Source of the DNA: Pseudomonadota bacterium
GTDB taxonomy: Bacteria > Pseudomonadota > Alphaproteobacteria > Rhizobiales > Segnochrobactraceae
Length of the DNA: 6,737 nucleotides
Assembly (NCBI GenBank): GCA_023442215.1
Contig: JAEZMP010000581.1
Coordinates: 1 to 6,737 of the forward strand
Reading direction: 5' to 3'
The notes beneath the pieces are model-generated. The model was not told where the DNA came from, did not search any database, and worked only from the letters and a program-made list of their open reading frames with translations. This document shows positions 6,240 through 6,737 of the stretch, piece after piece. How positions within the stretch are numbered: position 1 is the first letter of the stretch; each line of letters opens with the position of its first letter. The position numbers were made by a program, and so were the translations under genes.

Positions 6240-6278
6240 GGCTTTCCCCCGCGATGCGCAAGCGCGACGGGGGAAGCC
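6240..6278. repeat. Long imperfect palindrome, REP-like candidate
   Basis: GGCTTTCCCCCG (6240-6251) pairs with CGGGGGAAGCC (6268-6278), 11 bp with one bulged T. The interior contains GCGC-AA-GCGC (6256-6265), so the whole could fold as a two-part cruciform or hairpin. The size and shape resemble dispersed intergenic palindromes of GC-rich Alphaproteobacteria, but only one copy is present here. Confidence 0.45.
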
Positions 6279-6301
6279 CGGACGATGGCCGGAACGAGGC
6301 C

Positions 6302-6427
6302 ATGGATGAATCAATGAGACCCGCCCGCGCCGCCGGCGCGCGGCGCGGCGCCGGTGCCGGGGCGCTCGTCCCGCCATCCGCACGGCGCGTTCGCCACGGG
6401 TCGACAGCTCGGCTCCCAGGAGCCTGA
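6302..6427 (+). other. Possible 41-codon upstream ORF before pdhC
   Basis: The ATG at 6302 opens a 41-codon frame (MDESMRPARAAG...) that ends in TGA at 6425-6427, inside the pdhC ribosome binding region and 11 bases before its ATG. A purine stretch GGAACGAGG (6291-6299) precedes it. The product is Arg/Ala-rich, as random frames are at this GC content, and I recognise no family. The stretch also holds a GC-rich palindrome, GCGCCGC (6327-6333) with GCGGCGC (6340-6346). The position would suit translational coupling or a leader peptide, but chance is the more likely explanation. Confidence 0.15.
6411..6424 (+). promoter_or_regulatory. Perfect inverted repeat abutting the pdhC ribosome binding site
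   Basis: GGCTCC (6411-6416), CA, GGAGCC (6419-6424) forms a compact dyad two bases before the purine tract GAGGGGGAAG. The right arm contains GGAG, which could act as a decoy Shine-Dalgarno or be masked in the stem. It might also be half of an operator. Function is unproven. Confidence 0.3.
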
Positions 6428-6435
6428 GGGGGAAG
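6426..6435 (+). promoter_or_regulatory. Ribosome binding site of pdhC
   Basis: The purine tract GAGGGGGAAG ends 3 bases before the ATG at 6439. With the lipoyl-domain start (MPIDILMPALSP) it fixes the pdhC start. Confidence 0.8.
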
Positions 6436-6438
6436 ACG

Positions 6439-6737
6439 ATGCCCATCGACATTCTGATGCCGGCCCTCTCGCCCACGATGGAAAAGGGCAACCTTGCCAA
6501 GTGGCTCAAGAAGGAGGGCGACGCAGTCAAGTCCGGCGACGTGATTGCCGAGATCGAAACCGACAAGGCGACCATGGAGGTCGAGGCGGTCGACGAGGGA
6601 ACCGTCGGCGAGATCCTGGTGCCGGAAGGCGCCCAGGACGTGGCGGTCAACGCCCGGATCGCGGTTCTCCTCGGCGAAGGCGAGGACGCTTCGGCGATCT
6701 CCGCCGCTGCATCGGCCCCGGCCGCGGCCCCCGCACC
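6439..6737 (+). CDS. pdhC: Dihydrolipoamide acetyltransferase (PDH E2), N-terminal part
   Basis: E2 is the core of the pyruvate dehydrogenase complex and passes the acetyl group from lipoyl-lysine to CoA. Only 99 codons plus two bases are in the window. They encode a complete lipoyl domain (about residues 1-80, lysine 43 in ETDKATMEVEA) and the start of an Ala/Pro linker. The E1-binding and catalytic domains lie beyond the right edge. The first 84 residues match the PdhB lipoyl domain at 67 positions. This could therefore in principle be another lipoyl-bearing protein, but its place directly after pdhAB makes E2 by far the best call. Unlike pdhA and pdhB, it is separated from the preceding gene by 294 bases with a terminator, so it probably has its own promoter or depends on read-through. 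No convincing promoter was seen. Confidence 0.92.
   Translation, partial: MPIDILMPALSPTMEKGNLAKWLKKEGDAVKSGDVIAEIETDKATMEVEAVDEGTVGEILVPEGAQDVAVNARIAVLLGEGEDASAISAAASAPAAAPA
6559..6593 (+). repeat. Direct repeat copy 2 (lipoyl-lysine region of pdhC)
   Basis: This is the exact 35-base match to 4873-4907 in pdhB, in the same codon frame and 1686 bases away. Identity includes every synonymous position, whereas flanking codons for identical residues differ (for example GAG versus GAA just before the repeat). Confidence 0.95.

Noticed and set aside
4729..6303. 524-codon minus-strand open frame opposite pdhB
   Set aside because: It is an antisense shadow of the same kind as that opposite eno. It runs through the terminator and the pdhB start.
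1..6737. Novel defence, mobile or other accessory system
   Set aside because: All sizeable coding regions are recognised housekeeping genes in a known order. No transposase, integrase, att-like repeats, CRISPR spacing or abrupt composition change was found.

Overview
The window is high-GC bacterial DNA carrying core housekeeping genes in an arrangement typical of Alphaproteobacteria. Enolase is followed by an FtsB/DivIC-type septum protein and then pdhA-pdhB-pdhC. PdhB carries an N-terminal lipoyl domain fused to the pyruvate dehydrogenase E1 beta subunit, an architecture known from Zymomonas and rhizobia. Gene order and protein sequence together suggest the order Hyphomicrobiales (Rhizobiales). 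I cannot name a genus from the sequence.

Layout from left to right: the first 130 bases hold the start of a leftward gene whose product begins with a clear Sec signal peptide; the rest lies outside the window. Next comes galU (256-1146, minus strand), UTP-glucose-1-phosphate uridylyltransferase. A 412-base non-coding gap separates galU from the divergent eno (1559-2848, plus strand). The eno leader contains three short hairpins. Downstream of eno are a 7-bp hairpin, a 10-bp terminator-like hairpin and an 8-bp hairpin, then ftsB (3096-3449). After 143 bases come pdhA (3593-4738) and pdhB (4753-6144), separated by 14 bases and clearly co-translated. A strong terminator-like hairpin follows pdhB. 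A 294-base gap rich in palindromes then precedes pdhC, the dihydrolipoamide acetyltransferase (E2). Only its first 99 codons, the lipoyl domain and the start of a linker, are inside the window.

Functionally, enolase makes phosphoenolpyruvate at the end of glycolysis, and PdhA/PdhB with PdhC oxidise pyruvate to acetyl-CoA. The plus-strand block therefore covers lower glycolysis through entry to the TCA cycle, with one divisome gene embedded in it. GalU makes UDP-glucose for envelope polysaccharides and is divergently transcribed.

I see no mobile element, CRISPR array, RNA gene, toxin-antitoxin pair or defence system, and nothing that supports a previously undescribed system. The points most worth a second look are the two closely similar lipoyl domains (PdhB and PdhC) sharing a 35-nt exact repeat, the terminator and palindromes that seem to uncouple pdhC from pdhAB, a possible short upstream ORF touching the pdhC ribosome binding site, and the long low-complexity N-terminus of PdhA.
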